Assembly (NCBI RefSeq): GCF_013377995.1
Contig: NZ_CP055305.1
Span: 1,116,001 to 1,180,000 of the forward strand
Length of the DNA: 64,000 bases
Direction: 5' to 3'
Origin: Mannheimia pernigra
GTDB lineage: Bacteria > Pseudomonadota > Gammaproteobacteria > Enterobacterales > Pasteurellaceae
Shown here: positions 55,577 through 64,000 of the stretch, piece by piece
Position numbering within the stretch: position 1 is the stretch's first letter
Layout of the letters: each line of letters opens with the position of its first letter
The notes under the pieces: model-generated
The model's database searches: none
The model's input: only the letters and a program-made list of their open reading frames with translations
Told to the model about the DNA's origin: nothing
Program-made: the position numbers and the translations under genes

Positions 55577-56401
55577 ATGAACTTTAAAAAACTATTAGGC
55601 GTGGCATTAGTGTCAGCATTAGCGTTAAGTGCTTGTAAAGAAGAGAAAGCCTCTACGGTAGTGAATGAACCAGCAAAACAAGCTCCATTAAAAGTGGGTG
55701 TAATGACTGGTCCTGAAGCACAAATGACAGAAGTTGCAGTGAAAATTGCAAAAGAAAAATATGGCTTAGATGTAGAATTAGTGCAATTTACTGAATATAC
55801 ACAGCCAAATGCAGCGTTACACGCTAAAGATTTAGATGCAAACGCATTCCAGACTGTACCATATTTAGAGCAAGAGTCGAAAGATCGTGGTTATAAGTTA
55901 GCGATTATCGGTAATACTTTAGTTTGGCCAATTGCAGCATACTCAAAGAAAATCAAAAACATTTCTGAGCTGCAAGATGGTGCAACAGTTGCAATTCCTA
56001 ACAATGCAAGTAATACTGCACGTGCTTTATTATTACTTCAAGCTCACGGTTTATTGAAATTAAAAGATCCAAAAAATGTGTTTGCAACAGAAAATGATAT
56101 TGTTGAAAATCCGAAAAACATTAAAATCGTACAAGCCGATACTTCACTCTTAACTCGTATGTTAGATGATGTAGAATTAGCGATAATCAACAATACTTAT
56201 GCAGGCCAAGCAGGTTTAAGTCCAGATAAAGATGGTATTATTGTAGAATCTAAAGATTCTCCGTATGTAAATTTAGTCGTTAGTCGTGAAGACAATAAAG
56301 ATGATCCTCGTTTACAAACTTTCGTAAAATCATTCCAAACTGAAGAAGTATTCCAAGAAGCGTTAAAATTATTTAACGGCGGTGTTGTTAAAGGTTGGTA
56401 A
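55577..56401 (+). CDS. metQ: Methionine-binding lipoprotein MetQ, copy 2
   Basis: 274 residues, paralogue of the preceding gene with the same layout: lipobox LALSAC, TEYTQPNAALHAKDLDANAF, AIINNTYAGQAG and a shared VVKGW end. The two copies are clearly diverged in sequence, so the duplication is not recent and they may prefer different ligands. AGAAGGAAG precedes the ATG; expression beyond the terminator may depend on readthrough or its own promoter. Confidence 0.92.
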   Translation: MNFKKLLGVALVSALALSACKEEKASTVVNEPAKQAPLKVGVMTGPEAQMTEVAVKIAKEKYGLDVELVQFTEYTQPNAALHAKDLDANAFQTVPYLEQESKDRGYKLAIIGNTLVWPIAAYSKKIKNISELQDGATVAIPNNASNTARALLLLQAHGLLKLKDPKNVFATENDIVENPKNIKIVQADTSLLTRMLDDVELAIINNTYAGQAGLSPDKDGIIVESKDSPYVNLVVSREDNKDDPRLQTFVKSFQTEEVFQEALKLFNGGVVKGW

Positions 56402-56414
56402 TTTAGATATTTGA

Positions 56415-56450
56415 AATAAGGCGTAGTAAAACTATGCCTTATTTTTTTAT
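56415..56450 (+). terminator. Terminator after metQ copy 2
   Basis: AATAAGGCGTAG and CTATGCCTTATT pair (one G-T), loop TAAAA, followed by a run of T. Confidence 0.85.
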
Positions 56451-56590
56451 CTTTTATACTATTTTGTGTTGGAGTGTTACTTTAATTCGGTATGGATTTG
56501 GTAGTAATCGCTTTGTAAGCGGTCAAAAAAATTGCAAATAATGCAAATGCCTGATTTAGAAAGCGTATTAAACTTTCTTCAGTTCATAAA

Positions 56591-56616
56591 AAAAGCTAGA
56601 GAACACTCTAGCTTTT
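56591..56616 (-). terminator. Terminator of the lipoprotein gene
   Basis: AAAAGCTAGAG / CTCTAGCTTTT, 11-bp stem with a 4-base loop, T-run on the minus strand. It sits 16 bases beyond the lipoprotein stop. Confidence 0.9.
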
Positions 56617-56631
56617 GTACTTATTGCTAAC

Positions 56632-57165
56632 TTATTTAGCTGTAAATCTTTTTTCTAGCTCTACATTTAATTTTTGCAGCTCGTTACCTGCTTCAATTAA
56701 GGTTTGGGTTTTTTGTTCTGCTGCTTGTTTTGCCGCTTCATCATTTGGATTAGAAATCACTTTTACTTGTTCGTTAATTACTTCACTTGAAAGCGTTAAA
56801 ACAGATTTAGTTTTCTCTTTGAACTGTTTAAGTTGGGCATCAGAGACTTCAACTTTTTCTAAGCTCTTGATAGTATCTTCCACTTTCTTGTTAAATTCAT
56901 TTAACCCTTCTTGCATTTGTTTAGGATCTTGCGTTGCTAATTTTTGTTGTAATTCAGCTTGTGCAGATTTCATCGTGTTATCTTGTTCAGCATTCCAAGC
57001 AATTAATTTTTGGTAATCTGCTTTTGCAGCTTCACTTGGTGTTGCTACTTGAGTTGTTTCAGTCGTCGATGTAGTTACTGATGCTGAATTTTGTGAAGGT
57101 TTATCACAAGCAGCTAAAAATAAAGCCACTAAGGCAGTTGCACTGATTTTAGTAAATTTGTTCAT
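56632..57165 (-). CDS. Putative lipoprotein with coiled-coil body
   Basis: 177 residues. Signal peptide with lipobox (LVALFLAAC then DKPSQ), a Ser/Thr-rich linker (about 25-45), and a highly charged helical body with many Gln, Glu and Lys, likely coiled coil. No enzymatic motif. Known relatives are hypothetical lipoproteins of Pasteurellaceae, as far as I can tell. It stands alone with its own terminator. Confidence 0.7.
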   Translation of the reverse strand: MNKFTKISATALVALFLAACDKPSQNSASVTTSTTETTQVATPSEAAKADYQKLIAWNAEQDNTMKSAQAELQQKLATQDPKQMQEGLNEFNKKVEDTIKSLEKVEVSDAQLKQFKEKTKSVLTLSSEVINEQVKVISNPNDEAAKQAAEQKTQTLIEAGNELQKLNVELEKRFTAK

Positions 57166-57298
57166 TAAAAATTCCTCAAAAAGATGAAAATAAAGCCACC
57201 AAAGGGTGGGGCTTGTTCGTTATTGTACCAACTAATAGTCAGCTAGTCTCAATATTAGTTCATAAAAGATGATCTTTATGTTATTTGAATATCATTTC

Positions 57299-58483
57299 TT
57301 ATAGATAAATGGCTTGCTGAATTAATAATTTTTTGGCAAAAGGAAGCTGGTTAGTTATGTTTAAGCCAATCCCTCTTATTAATTTTTTCAAAGGATGATC
57401 ACCATTGAATAGCTGTTTTAATCCTTCCATTGTGGCTAATAATTTAGCTGCTTGAGCTTTACGTTCCCGTTCAAATTGACGTAAGTGGTGATATTCACCT
57501 ATATCTTTGCCGCTAGCGAGATGTTTTTTGATTTCATTGGCTAAAGTGCTTGCGTCTGCAAAACCTAAATTTACGCCAAGACCCGCCAAAGGGTGAATGG
57601 TATGGGCGGCATCTCCAATTAACGCAATGCGAGGCTGAGCAAAATTGCGGGCAAAGCGTGCAGTAAGCGGGTAAATTTCACGTAAACTTTGCACTTCGAC
57701 TAAACCAAGTCGGTTATCGAATGCAATGCTCAGTGCTTTATTAAATGCGTGCTCGTTACAATTTTTTAACTCATCTGCTTTTGTAGGCGGTAACGCCCAT
57801 ACAATAGAACAAAGATTTTCATCAGCCATTGGTAAGAAAGCTAAAATACTGTCTTGTGCAAAAATTTGGCGAGCAACTTTGTTATGTTTTTCAGTCGTTT
57901 TCACATTGCAAACTAAGGCAGTATGTTGATAATCTTTGCTCGTTAATGGGATATGAGTTTGATTACGTACCCAAGAATTTGCCCCATCAGCCCCTACTAC
58001 TAATTTAGTCGAAAGCATTTCCCCGTTATCGAGTGTTAGAAATGCCCCGTTTTCGCTGACCCCTAAGGTTTGAGGAGAGGCGACAATATATTCAACATTA
58101 GCTTGTTTAGAAACTTCCTGCCAGAGTGTGTGCTTAATAACAGCATTTTCGATAATAAAACCAAGTTGAGACAAGCCTAATTGCTTAATTTCTTCATCGT
58201 TATTGTTGAAATGAATATTGGCAAAGCTATCTTTTTCCCATACCGACATTTCTGTATAAGGCGATAGGCGATGAGTTGGAATTTGTTGGAAAGCACCAAC
58301 GTGTTCTAATATTTTTTGGCTTGATGCATTGATTGCACTGACACGGTGGTAAATCGTATCCGAATAAAATTTAGGCGTGTTTCGCTCTATAATTTTGATC
58401 TGGCAGTTTGCGTCTTTTAAAAGTCCTGCGAGGGTAAGCCCTACCATTCCACCGCCAATAATAACAATATCTGTAGATTTCAT
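57299..58483 (-). CDS. FAD-dependent monooxygenase of the UbiH/UbiF/VisC family
   Basis: 394 residues. FAD motif IVIIGGGMVGLTLAGLL, the DG motif LVVGADGANSWVR and the GD motif IALIGDAAHTIHPLAGLGVN, in that order. These enzymes hydroxylate ubiquinone or demethylmenaquinone-type precursors; which ring position cannot be decided here. ATG at 58483 preferred over an upstream in-frame codon at 58507. Uptake-signal hairpin lies upstream. Confidence 0.85.
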   Translation of the reverse strand: MKSTDIVIIGGGMVGLTLAGLLKDANCQIKIIERNTPKFYSDTIYHRVSAINASSQKILEHVGAFQQIPTHRLSPYTEMSVWEKDSFANIHFNNNDEEIKQLGLSQLGFIIENAVIKHTLWQEVSKQANVEYIVASPQTLGVSENGAFLTLDNGEMLSTKLVVGADGANSWVRNQTHIPLTSKDYQHTALVCNVKTTEKHNKVARQIFAQDSILAFLPMADENLCSIVWALPPTKADELKNCNEHAFNKALSIAFDNRLGLVEVQSLREIYPLTARFARNFAQPRIALIGDAAHTIHPLAGLGVNLGFADASTLANEIKKHLASGKDIGEYHHLRQFERERKAQAAKLLATMEGLKQLFNGDHPLKKLIRGIGLNITNQLPFAKKLLIQQAIYL

Positions 58484-58503
58484 ATAATTGCGTTTTAAAA
58501 TGT

Positions 58504-58561
58504 ACAAGCGGTCAAATTTTCTTTAAAAATTGCAATTTATGGAATAAATTTAACCGCTTGT
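58504..58561. terminator. Uptake-signal pair between rapZ and the monooxygenase gene
   Basis: ACAAGCGGT (58504-58512) and ACCGCTTGT (58553-58561), continued inward by CAAATTT/AAATTTA. It follows the rapZ stop. Confidence 0.65.
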
Positions 58562-58572
58562 ATCCTATTAAT

Positions 58573-59439
58573 TTAATTAGAGGATTTTTTGTGATGTTTT
58601 TCCAAACTTTTATGACGAAGTTGTATATTTTTGCCCTTCGCTCGGAAGTATTTTGCCAGTTGCTCAGCAATAAAGACAGAGCGATGTTTTCCACCAGTGC
58701 AACCAATCGCAATAGTAAGATAGCTACGGTTATTTTTTTCTAACATCGGTAGCCACATTTCTAAATAATTGCGTGTTTGATAGATGAAATTATGTACATC
58801 AGTTTGGCGTTCTAAAAAATCAATCACGGGTTGTTCTAAGCCTGTCATTGGGCGGAGTTCTGGATGCCAATGTGGATTTGGCAAAAATCGAACATCAAAC
58901 ACATAATCGGCATCAGTAGGCAAGCCGTATTTAAAGCCAAATGATTGGAAAATAATTTTTAGCTCTTTGTCGCTAGAACCTTGCAATAAATAACGAAGAT
59001 TTTCTGCTAGTTCGTGTGAAGAAAGGTTACTTGTATCAATAATATAGTTTGCATTTTGCACCAATGGAACGAGCAATTTCCGTTCCAAATCAATAGCACT
59101 TTCTAATGATAGATCATCTTGTGTGGAAAGTGGGTGAATTCGACGAGAATCGCTATAACGGCGTATGAGCGTATTACGTTCACAATCCAAGAAGATAAGC
59201 TTAGTGTTTAAAGGTGCTAACTGAGTGAGTAATTCTTCAATCGCATTAGGGGTATTCGGCAGATTGCGAATATCTAAGCTGATAACAGCAGAACGCTTTT
59301 CTTGGGTGAGGTAATCAGTTAAAGTTGGAATTAACGCTAAAGGAATATTATCAACACAGTAATAACCTACATCTTCTAATGCTCTTAATGCAACTGATTT
59401 ACCCGAGCCAGAATGCCCACTTATAATGATTAACTCCAT
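58573..59439 (-). CDS. rapZ: RNase adapter protein RapZ
   Basis: 288 residues. P-loop SGHSGSGKSVALRALED near the N-terminus, C-terminal RNA-binding half with GCTGGKHRSVFIAEQLA and basic tail (KSLEKHHKKSSN). In enterobacteria it delivers GlmZ to RNase E to control GlmS. It follows ptsN, 12 bases apart, in the lpt-pts cluster. Confidence 0.95.
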   Translation of the reverse strand: MELIIISGHSGSGKSVALRALEDVGYYCVDNIPLALIPTLTDYLTQEKRSAVISLDIRNLPNTPNAIEELLTQLAPLNTKLIFLDCERNTLIRRYSDSRRIHPLSTQDDLSLESAIDLERKLLVPLVQNANYIIDTSNLSSHELAENLRYLLQGSSDKELKIIFQSFGFKYGLPTDADYVFDVRFLPNPHWHPELRPMTGLEQPVIDFLERQTDVHNFIYQTRNYLEMWLPMLEKNNRSYLTIAIGCTGGKHRSVFIAEQLAKYFRAKGKNIQLRHKSLEKHHKKSSN

Positions 59440-59451
59440 ATTGCCTCAATG

Positions 59452-59991
59452 TTATTCTTCATTTTTTGAGTGATTATCAGCATACATTAAAATTTGCCAA
59501 ATATCTTCTGCTGATTCTGCTGCTCGGAGCTGTTTTAGTAAGGGTTTATCGGTTAATTGCTTAGCAATTTGCGGTAAACAGTTTTTGTATTGTTCGCAGC
59601 TATTTTCGGGAAACATAATGGCATAGATTAAGTCAATGTCTTTATGGTCTTGAGCAACATAATCAATCGCTTCTTCCAATTGTAAAAAAACCGCAATCGG
59701 TTTATCTAAAACTAAGGTTTTACAAGCGGGTAATTTTGCGTGAGGAAGTGCAACACCTTGATTTAATCCTGTTGAGCCTAGCTTTTCACGTTTAAATAAG
59801 TTAGAAAAGCAGCTGATAGGGCATATTGTTTCAACCTGCTCTTCAGATTGCTGTGAGCATTGGGATTGATTAATATGTTGTGCCACTATTTTTCCAATCA
59901 ATTCTAATGCTCGTTTTTTACTGGAAACCAGCACACCGTGACGAATATTCTCAGGGCTTAAAAATTCAGTTAATTTTGTCATAATTTTCAT
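59452..59991 (-). CDS. ptsN: PTS IIA-like nitrogen-regulatory protein PtsN
   Basis: 179 residues. The phosphorylated His is in GVALPHAKLP. Single EIIA(Fru-type) domain with a longer insertion around residues 40-60 (QCSQQSEEQVET). In other bacteria it belongs to the PTS-Ntr chain and regulates potassium and nitrogen balance. rpoN and hpf, which often lie between lptB and ptsN, are absent here, as in H. influenzae. A second in-frame ATG lies three codons in. Confidence 0.9.
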   Translation of the reverse strand: MKIMTKLTEFLSPENIRHGVLVSSKKRALELIGKIVAQHINQSQCSQQSEEQVETICPISCFSNLFKREKLGSTGLNQGVALPHAKLPACKTLVLDKPIAVFLQLEEAIDYVAQDHKDIDLIYAIMFPENSCEQYKNCLPQIAKQLTDKPLLKQLRAAESAEDIWQILMYADNHSKNEE

Positions 59992-60024
59992 CTAAAGATG
60001 AAATCCCCTACAAGGAAGATTTGG

Positions 60025-60750
60025 TTAGAGTTTGAATTGTTCGCCTAGATAAACACGTTTTACATTAGGGTTTTCAAGTACTTCTTGTGGTGTGCCGTTA
60101 GCAATCATCTCACCACTACCAACAATATAAGCACGCTCACACACATCTAGCGTTTCACGCACGTTGTGGTCAGTAATGAGAACACCTAAACCACGCTCTT
60201 TTAAATTCACAATGATTTTTTTTATGTCAATGACTGAGATTGGATCAACGCCAGCAAAGGGTTCATCTAGCAGAATAAATTTTGGGTTTGCAGCTAATGC
60301 CCTGGCAATTTCCACACGCCGACGTTCGCCCCCTGAAAGGGATTGTCCTAAGCTATTACGAATATGTTCAATATGAAATTCTGAAATCAATTCTTCGGCA
60401 CGTGCTTTTCGTTCTTTATCGTTGATGTCTTTACGCACTTGGAGTACAGACATTAAATTATCATATACACTTAAGCGACGGAAAATAGACGCCTCTTGTG
60501 GAAGATAGCCAATGCCTTGTTTTGCTCGGTCGTGCATTGGTAATACGCTGATGTCTTCATCATCAATACGGATTGTGCCACGGTCGTGGCGAACTAAGCC
60601 AACCACCATATAAAAAGTGGTTGTTTTACCTGCACCGTTCGGACCAAGCAAGCCTACAATTTCACCTGATTTTACCTTAAGACTTACGTCTTTTACGACT
60701 TGGCGTTGTTTATAACTTTTCGCTAAATGTTCTGCATAAAGCACGGACAT
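60025..60750 (-). CDS. lptB: LPS export ABC ATPase LptB
   Basis: 241 residues. Walker A GPNGAGKTT, signature LSGGERRRVEIARAL, Walker B FILLDEPFAGVDP, switch ITDHNVRE. It powers lipopolysaccharide extraction with LptF/G. Third of lptC-lptA-lptB with 10-24-base spacing. Confidence 0.97.
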   Translation of the reverse strand: MSVLYAEHLAKSYKQRQVVKDVSLKVKSGEIVGLLGPNGAGKTTTFYMVVGLVRHDRGTIRIDDEDISVLPMHDRAKQGIGYLPQEASIFRRLSVYDNLMSVLQVRKDINDKERKARAEELISEFHIEHIRNSLGQSLSGGERRRVEIARALAANPKFILLDEPFAGVDPISVIDIKKIIVNLKERGLGVLITDHNVRETLDVCERAYIVGSGEMIANGTPQEVLENPNVKRVYLGEQFKL

Positions 60751-60760
60751 ATTACTAACC

Positions 60761-61267
60761 TTATTTTTTCTTATTATTTTGAAGTTCGTTTGGGATAAGC
60801 ACGGTTTTCACACGTGATTTACCTTGACTTGTTGCTTTAAGTTGCTGTTTTTTCACATCATAGGTAATTTTATTGGCTTTAATAAAACTGCCTTGTTGTT
60901 TTAATTCAGCGTTACCGATTAAGGTTAAAAATTCAGCATTTAAGTCGTAATGAATGCGACTACCTTTTCCGTTTACAGACGTACCGTTATCTAATGTTTG
61001 TTGGAAAGTAACGGGGGAGCCTGTGGCATCAATGGTTTCTTTTTTACCTTCTTGGCGAGTAATTTTTACATTCGCTGCCGTTACTTTTATTGATCCTTGC
61101 GTAATGACTACGTTATCGCTAAATGTCACGATATTATTTGTCATATCTAATGATTGACTGCCTGAATCAATATTAATTGGCTGTTCGGTATCACCTTTTA
61201 ACGCATAAGCCGAAAAGCTACTACTTAGTAACATTGTTACTAAAATAGATTTAAACATTAATTTCAT
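60761..61267 (-). CDS. lptA: LPS periplasmic bridge protein LptA
   Basis: 168 residues, signal peptide (LVTMLLSSSFSAYA), beta-jellyroll OstA domain (QSLDMTNNIVTFSDNVVITQ). It forms the periplasmic bridge between LptC and LptD. AAGGAATAAC precedes the ATG. Confidence 0.94.
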   Translation of the reverse strand: MKLMFKSILVTMLLSSSFSAYALKGDTEQPINIDSGSQSLDMTNNIVTFSDNVVITQGSIKVTAANVKITRQEGKKETIDATGSPVTFQQTLDNGTSVNGKGSRIHYDLNAEFLTLIGNAELKQQGSFIKANKITYDVKKQQLKATSQGKSRVKTVLIPNELQNNKKK

Positions 61268-61291
61268 TGTTATTCCTTATTTAAAAGCAAA

Positions 61292-61876
61292 TTATTCTTT
61301 TGTTTCTTTAATAATAGTTGGTTCAATATAGGATTTCACCTCTTTTTGTAAAGTAGCAACTTGCTGTTTTAAATTACCTTTTAGTCCAACCCCTGTTGTT
61401 GTAAAACCCGAACCGATTGATTTGACAGCACTTTCGGTAAAAATATTCTGTGTATTTAAATCAACAGTTAAGGTATCCGTTGTAATTTGTTGTAAACGTG
61501 AAGCTGGGTCTAAAGCATCTAGTTTGATATTACCTTTTAAATTTAATATTTTTTCTTTTGTAATTTCCGCATAATCGGCACTGACTTTCCATTGTTTTTG
61601 CGTAGAATCTTTAGCAAAAAGCTCAATAAAAGGTTGAGAAAATTCAGTTCGTTCGGTGGACTCATAGCGTTTAATGTTAGACGCTTGAGCAAAATATTGC
61701 GGATTGCCTTTCAAGTCATAAACGGTGGTAGATATTTTACTACCCACATACTCTGGCTGCCCTTCTTTTTTTATGAGGTGATCAAGCCCTATATTATCTT
61801 TTTCTTTCAAACTGTAATACCAACCACCTAATATGGCAACAATAATAAGCAAAATAATGGTGAAACGTATATTCAT
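61292..61876 (-). CDS. lptC: LPS export protein LptC
   Basis: 194 residues, one N-terminal membrane anchor (FTIILLIIVAILGGWYYS) and a periplasmic jellyroll. It takes LPS from LptBFG to LptA. First of the lpt operon; kdsC, often upstream, is not adjacent here. Confidence 0.92.
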   Translation of the reverse strand: MNIRFTIILLIIVAILGGWYYSLKEKDNIGLDHLIKKEGQPEYVGSKISTTVYDLKGNPQYFAQASNIKRYESTERTEFSQPFIELFAKDSTQKQWKVSADYAEITKEKILNLKGNIKLDALDPASRLQQITTDTLTVDLNTQNIFTESAVKSIGSGFTTTGVGLKGNLKQQVATLQKEVKSYIEPTIIKETKE

Positions 61877-61970
61877 AATCTTAAAATCGGCTAAAAATAG
61901 TGCGTGATTGTAGCATAGATTTGAATAGGGATATAGTATGCTGTAGAAAGTGCAAAAAATAGAGAAAAAA

Positions 61971-61998
61971 TAACCGCTTGTATATATGAAAGCGGTTA
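61971..61998 (-). terminator. Uptake-signal terminator after xthA
   Basis: TAACCGCTT (61971-61979) and AAGCGGTTA (61990-61998) pair over 9 bp; the minus strand continues TTATTTTTTC. Confidence 0.75.
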
Positions 61999-62020
61999 AA
62001 AAAGTAAGATTTTTGGCAAA

Positions 62021-62824
62021 TTATTTAAAGGTTGCCCAAACAGGGGAGTGGTCTGATGGTTTTTCCATTGCTCGAATGTCTAAGTCTATTCCTGTTTCTA
62101 CGCAACGCTCGGCAAGTGATTTCGACGCTAAAATTAAATCAATGCGTAAGCCACGGTTATCATCAAAGCCTTTGGAACGATAATCAAACCACGAGAATTG
62201 GTTGTTTACTTCTGGATTAGCCACACGGAAAGTATCCACCAAACCATAACGGTGTAAACGATCTAACCACTCACGCTCTTCTGGTAAAAAGGAGCATTTT
62301 CCGTCGCGTAGCCAACGTTTACGATTTGGTTCTCCGATGCCAATATCTAAATCAGTTGGGCTAATGTTCATATCGCCCATAATGATAATTGGATTTTCAG
62401 GTTTGAGTTGCGTTTCTAAATAATGTTGTAAATCAGAATAGAATTTCTGCTTTGCTGGGAATTTGGTTTCGTGGCTACGATTTTCCCCTTGTGGGAAATA
62501 ACCATTTAGTACGGTTAAAACACCAAAATCGGTTTCAATATCTGCCATAATCATTCGCTTTTGGGCATTTAGCTCATCAGTAGGGAAACCTTTACGTACC
62601 GCAATAGGTGCTTTTTTTGTCAGTAATGCTACGCCGTAATGCCCTTTTTGCCCGTGATGAAAAACGTGATACCCCAAATGATTAACTAAGTCGTAGGGAA
62701 AATCTTCATCGGCTACTTTGATTTCTTGTAAGCCGAGGACATCTGGTTGATGTTTTTCGATAATCGCCTCAAGTTGATGTGGACGGGCTCGTAATCCATT
62801 AATATTAAAAGAGATAAATTTCAT
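62021..62824 (-). CDS. xthA: Exodeoxyribonuclease III
   Basis: 267 residues, the E. coli XthA length. Catalytic segments are SFNINGLRARPHQ, LGLQEIKV, GYFPQGENR, IMGDMNISPTDLDIG and the terminal DHSPVWATF. It acts on abasic sites and 3' ends in base excision repair. The AT-rich gap after lptC holds its terminator. Confidence 0.96.
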   Translation of the reverse strand: MKFISFNINGLRARPHQLEAIIEKHQPDVLGLQEIKVADEDFPYDLVNHLGYHVFHHGQKGHYGVALLTKKAPIAVRKGFPTDELNAQKRMIMADIETDFGVLTVLNGYFPQGENRSHETKFPAKQKFYSDLQHYLETQLKPENPIIIMGDMNISPTDLDIGIGEPNRKRWLRDGKCSFLPEEREWLDRLHRYGLVDTFRVANPEVNNQFSWFDYRSKGFDDNRGLRIDLILASKSLAERCVETGIDLDIRAMEKPSDHSPVWATFK

Positions 62825-62860
62825 TCTATGTAACCTGATGTGTAAAAAATAAATGAAAAT

Positions 62861-62896
62861 AGACCGCTTGTGAGTATGACAAGCGGTCTTTTTTTA
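62861..62896 (-). terminator. Strong uptake-signal hairpin between xthA and the antiporter gene
   Basis: AGACCGCTTGT (62861-62871) and ACAAGCGGTCT (62879-62889) form an 11-bp stem with loop GAGTATG. The long T-run follows on the plus strand (62888-62895). On the minus strand, the direction of the antiporter gene, the hairpin is followed by ATTTTCATTT. Confidence 0.75.
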
Positions 62897-62918
62897 GCAA
62901 AATTTTGCGTATTATAAC

Positions 62919-64000
62919 TTAAAGTGTCATTGCTGCAATCCAACCAAATACTAATAACGGAATATTAAAGTGAATAAAGGTTGGCACAACAGAATCCCAA
63001 ATATGGTCGTGTTTTCCATCTGCATTTAAGCCAGATGTTGGGCCAAGTGTGGAGTCGGAAGCGGGAGAACCTGCATCACCAAGTGCAGCGGCAACGCCTA
63101 TAATTGACATAGTTGCTAATGGCGAGAAACCAAAAGATATACAAAGTGGCACATAGATTGAGGTAATAATTGGCACAGTTGAAAATGATGAGCCAATACC
63201 CATTGTGATGAACAAGCCCACAACCAGCATTAAGAGTGCGGCTGTTTCTTTTGAGGAAATAATATCACGTAGGCTCTCAACGAGCATTGCTACACCACCT
63301 GTTGAATTGACGACGCCAGCAAAACCAGACGCTGCAATCATTACAAAGCTAATCATTGCCATTAAACGTAAGCCTGCTTGGAAAACATCATTGCTTTCTT
63401 TCAATTTAAATACACCGCCTAATGCAAAGATCACTAATCCGACTAATCCGCCAATAATTGTTGAATTTGTCGCTAATTGCACTGAACAGGTTGCGATAAT
63501 CGCTAAAATGCTAATACCAATATGGAAAGGTTTTACACTAGCAACACGAGCTTGAATATCATCTGTAGTGGGTTCAAGCGTCTGTTCTACATACACGCGA
63601 GGTTTGCGATATGAGACAAAGAATGCAAAGAGTAAACCTAAAATCATACCCGATACAGGAATCAGCATAGCTTTTGTCATTTCTGCTGTTGTACTGACTA
63701 ATTGGAATGGTTCACCTGCTTGGTTAATATTTTTAACTAAAATGCTTTCAATAAAGATTTGTCCAAAACCTGCTGGAATTAACATATAAGTTGCGGTTAA
63801 GCCAAATGTTAAAGCACAAGCGACTGCACGGCGGTCAATTTTTAACTTATTCATCACACTTAATAACGGTGGAATTAAGATAGGAATAAAGGCAATATGA
63901 ATTGGAATTAAGTTTTGTGATGACATTGAAAAGGCAACTAATACAAATAGCACAATGTATTTAAACCACATTACAGAACGCCCTGATGGGCTATGCCCGA
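62919..64000 (-). CDS. Na+/H+ antiporter NhaC-superfamily protein, N-terminus outside window
   Basis: At least 360 residues, about nine membrane helices. The frame is open through the window edge (GHSPSGRSVMWFK), so the start lies beyond. Conserved family stretches: MGIGSSFSTVPIITSIYVPL, AAALGDAGSPASDSTLGPTS. Ion or amino acid specificity cannot be judged; relatives are annotated as Na+/H+ antiporters. Confidence 0.85.
   Translation of the reverse strand, partial: GHSPSGRSVMWFKYIVLFVLVAFSMSSQNLIPIHIAFIPILIPPLLSVMNKLKIDRRAVACALTFGLTATYMLIPAGFGQIFIESILVKNINQAGEPFQLVSTTAEMTKAMLIPVSGMILGLLFAFFVSYRKPRVYVEQTLEPTTDDIQARVASVKPFHIGISILAIIATCSVQLATNSTIIGGLVGLVIFALGGVFKLKESNDVFQAGLRLMAMISFVMIAASGFAGVVNSTGGVAMLVESLRDIISSKETAALLMLVVGLFITMGIGSSFSTVPIITSIYVPLCISFGFSPLATMSIIGVAAALGDAGSPASDSTLGPTSGLNADGKHDHIWDSVVPTFIHFNIPLLVFGWIAAMTL

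Overview
The window reads as chromosomal DNA of a Pasteurellaceae bacterium of the Actinobacillus pleuropneumoniae / Mannheimia / Bibersteinia type. The 9-base uptake signal ACAAGCGGT (or ACCGCTTGT) occurs dozens of times, often as inverted pairs acting as terminators. The gene neighbourhoods (fdxGHI-fdhE beside fdhD, lptCAB-ptsN-rapZ without rpoN, tandem MetQ/Plp-like lipoproteins) also fit that family. I cannot name the species from sequence alone.

Left part (1-10,560): housekeeping genes. These are the end of rsmD, a dsDNA-mimic protein, a flavin reductase, tehB, purM behind a PurR box, a solitary sapF, pgk and fba, a short MalQ N-domain-like ORF, and potABC without potD. A decayed IS3-type transposase end lies after fba, and an IS3-family element (10,718-11,882) with a canonical frameshift heptamer lies beyond potA.

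Centre (11,883-37,960): a 26-kb contact-dependent growth inhibition (CDI, two-partner secretion) locus on the minus strand. In transcription order it holds cdiB, a 3,826-residue cdiA with an EndoU-like toxin tip, its MafI-like immunity gene, and then a chain of at least six further toxin/immunity cassettes. Four of these cassettes start with a copy of the CdiA extended signal peptide region. Three of the four fuse it straight to the last ~480 residues before VENN plus a new toxin; the fourth is a truncated fusion to another CdiA segment. The remaining cassettes are C-terminal fragments or immunity genes alone. Recognisable toxins are EndoU-like, HNH/Endo VII-like, RNase A-like, CdiA_C-type nuclease and colicin-type HNH; one toxin is unrecognised. 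Several cassettes are broken (frameshift, amber stop, IS truncation), so the chain looks like a silent reservoir. Most cassette junctions coincide with uptake signal sequences, and a hairpin-containing repeat separates most of the cassettes.

Right part (37,961-64,000): rep helicase, a nitroreductase, glutathione reductase, the selenoprotein formate dehydrogenase operon fdxGHI-fdhE with divergent fdhD, an AEC transporter, ppiB, cysS, the methionine importer metNI with two tandem metQ genes behind a MetJ box, a lipoprotein, a UbiH-family monooxygenase, the lptC-lptA-lptB-ptsN-rapZ cluster, xthA, and the truncated start of an NhaC-type antiporter.
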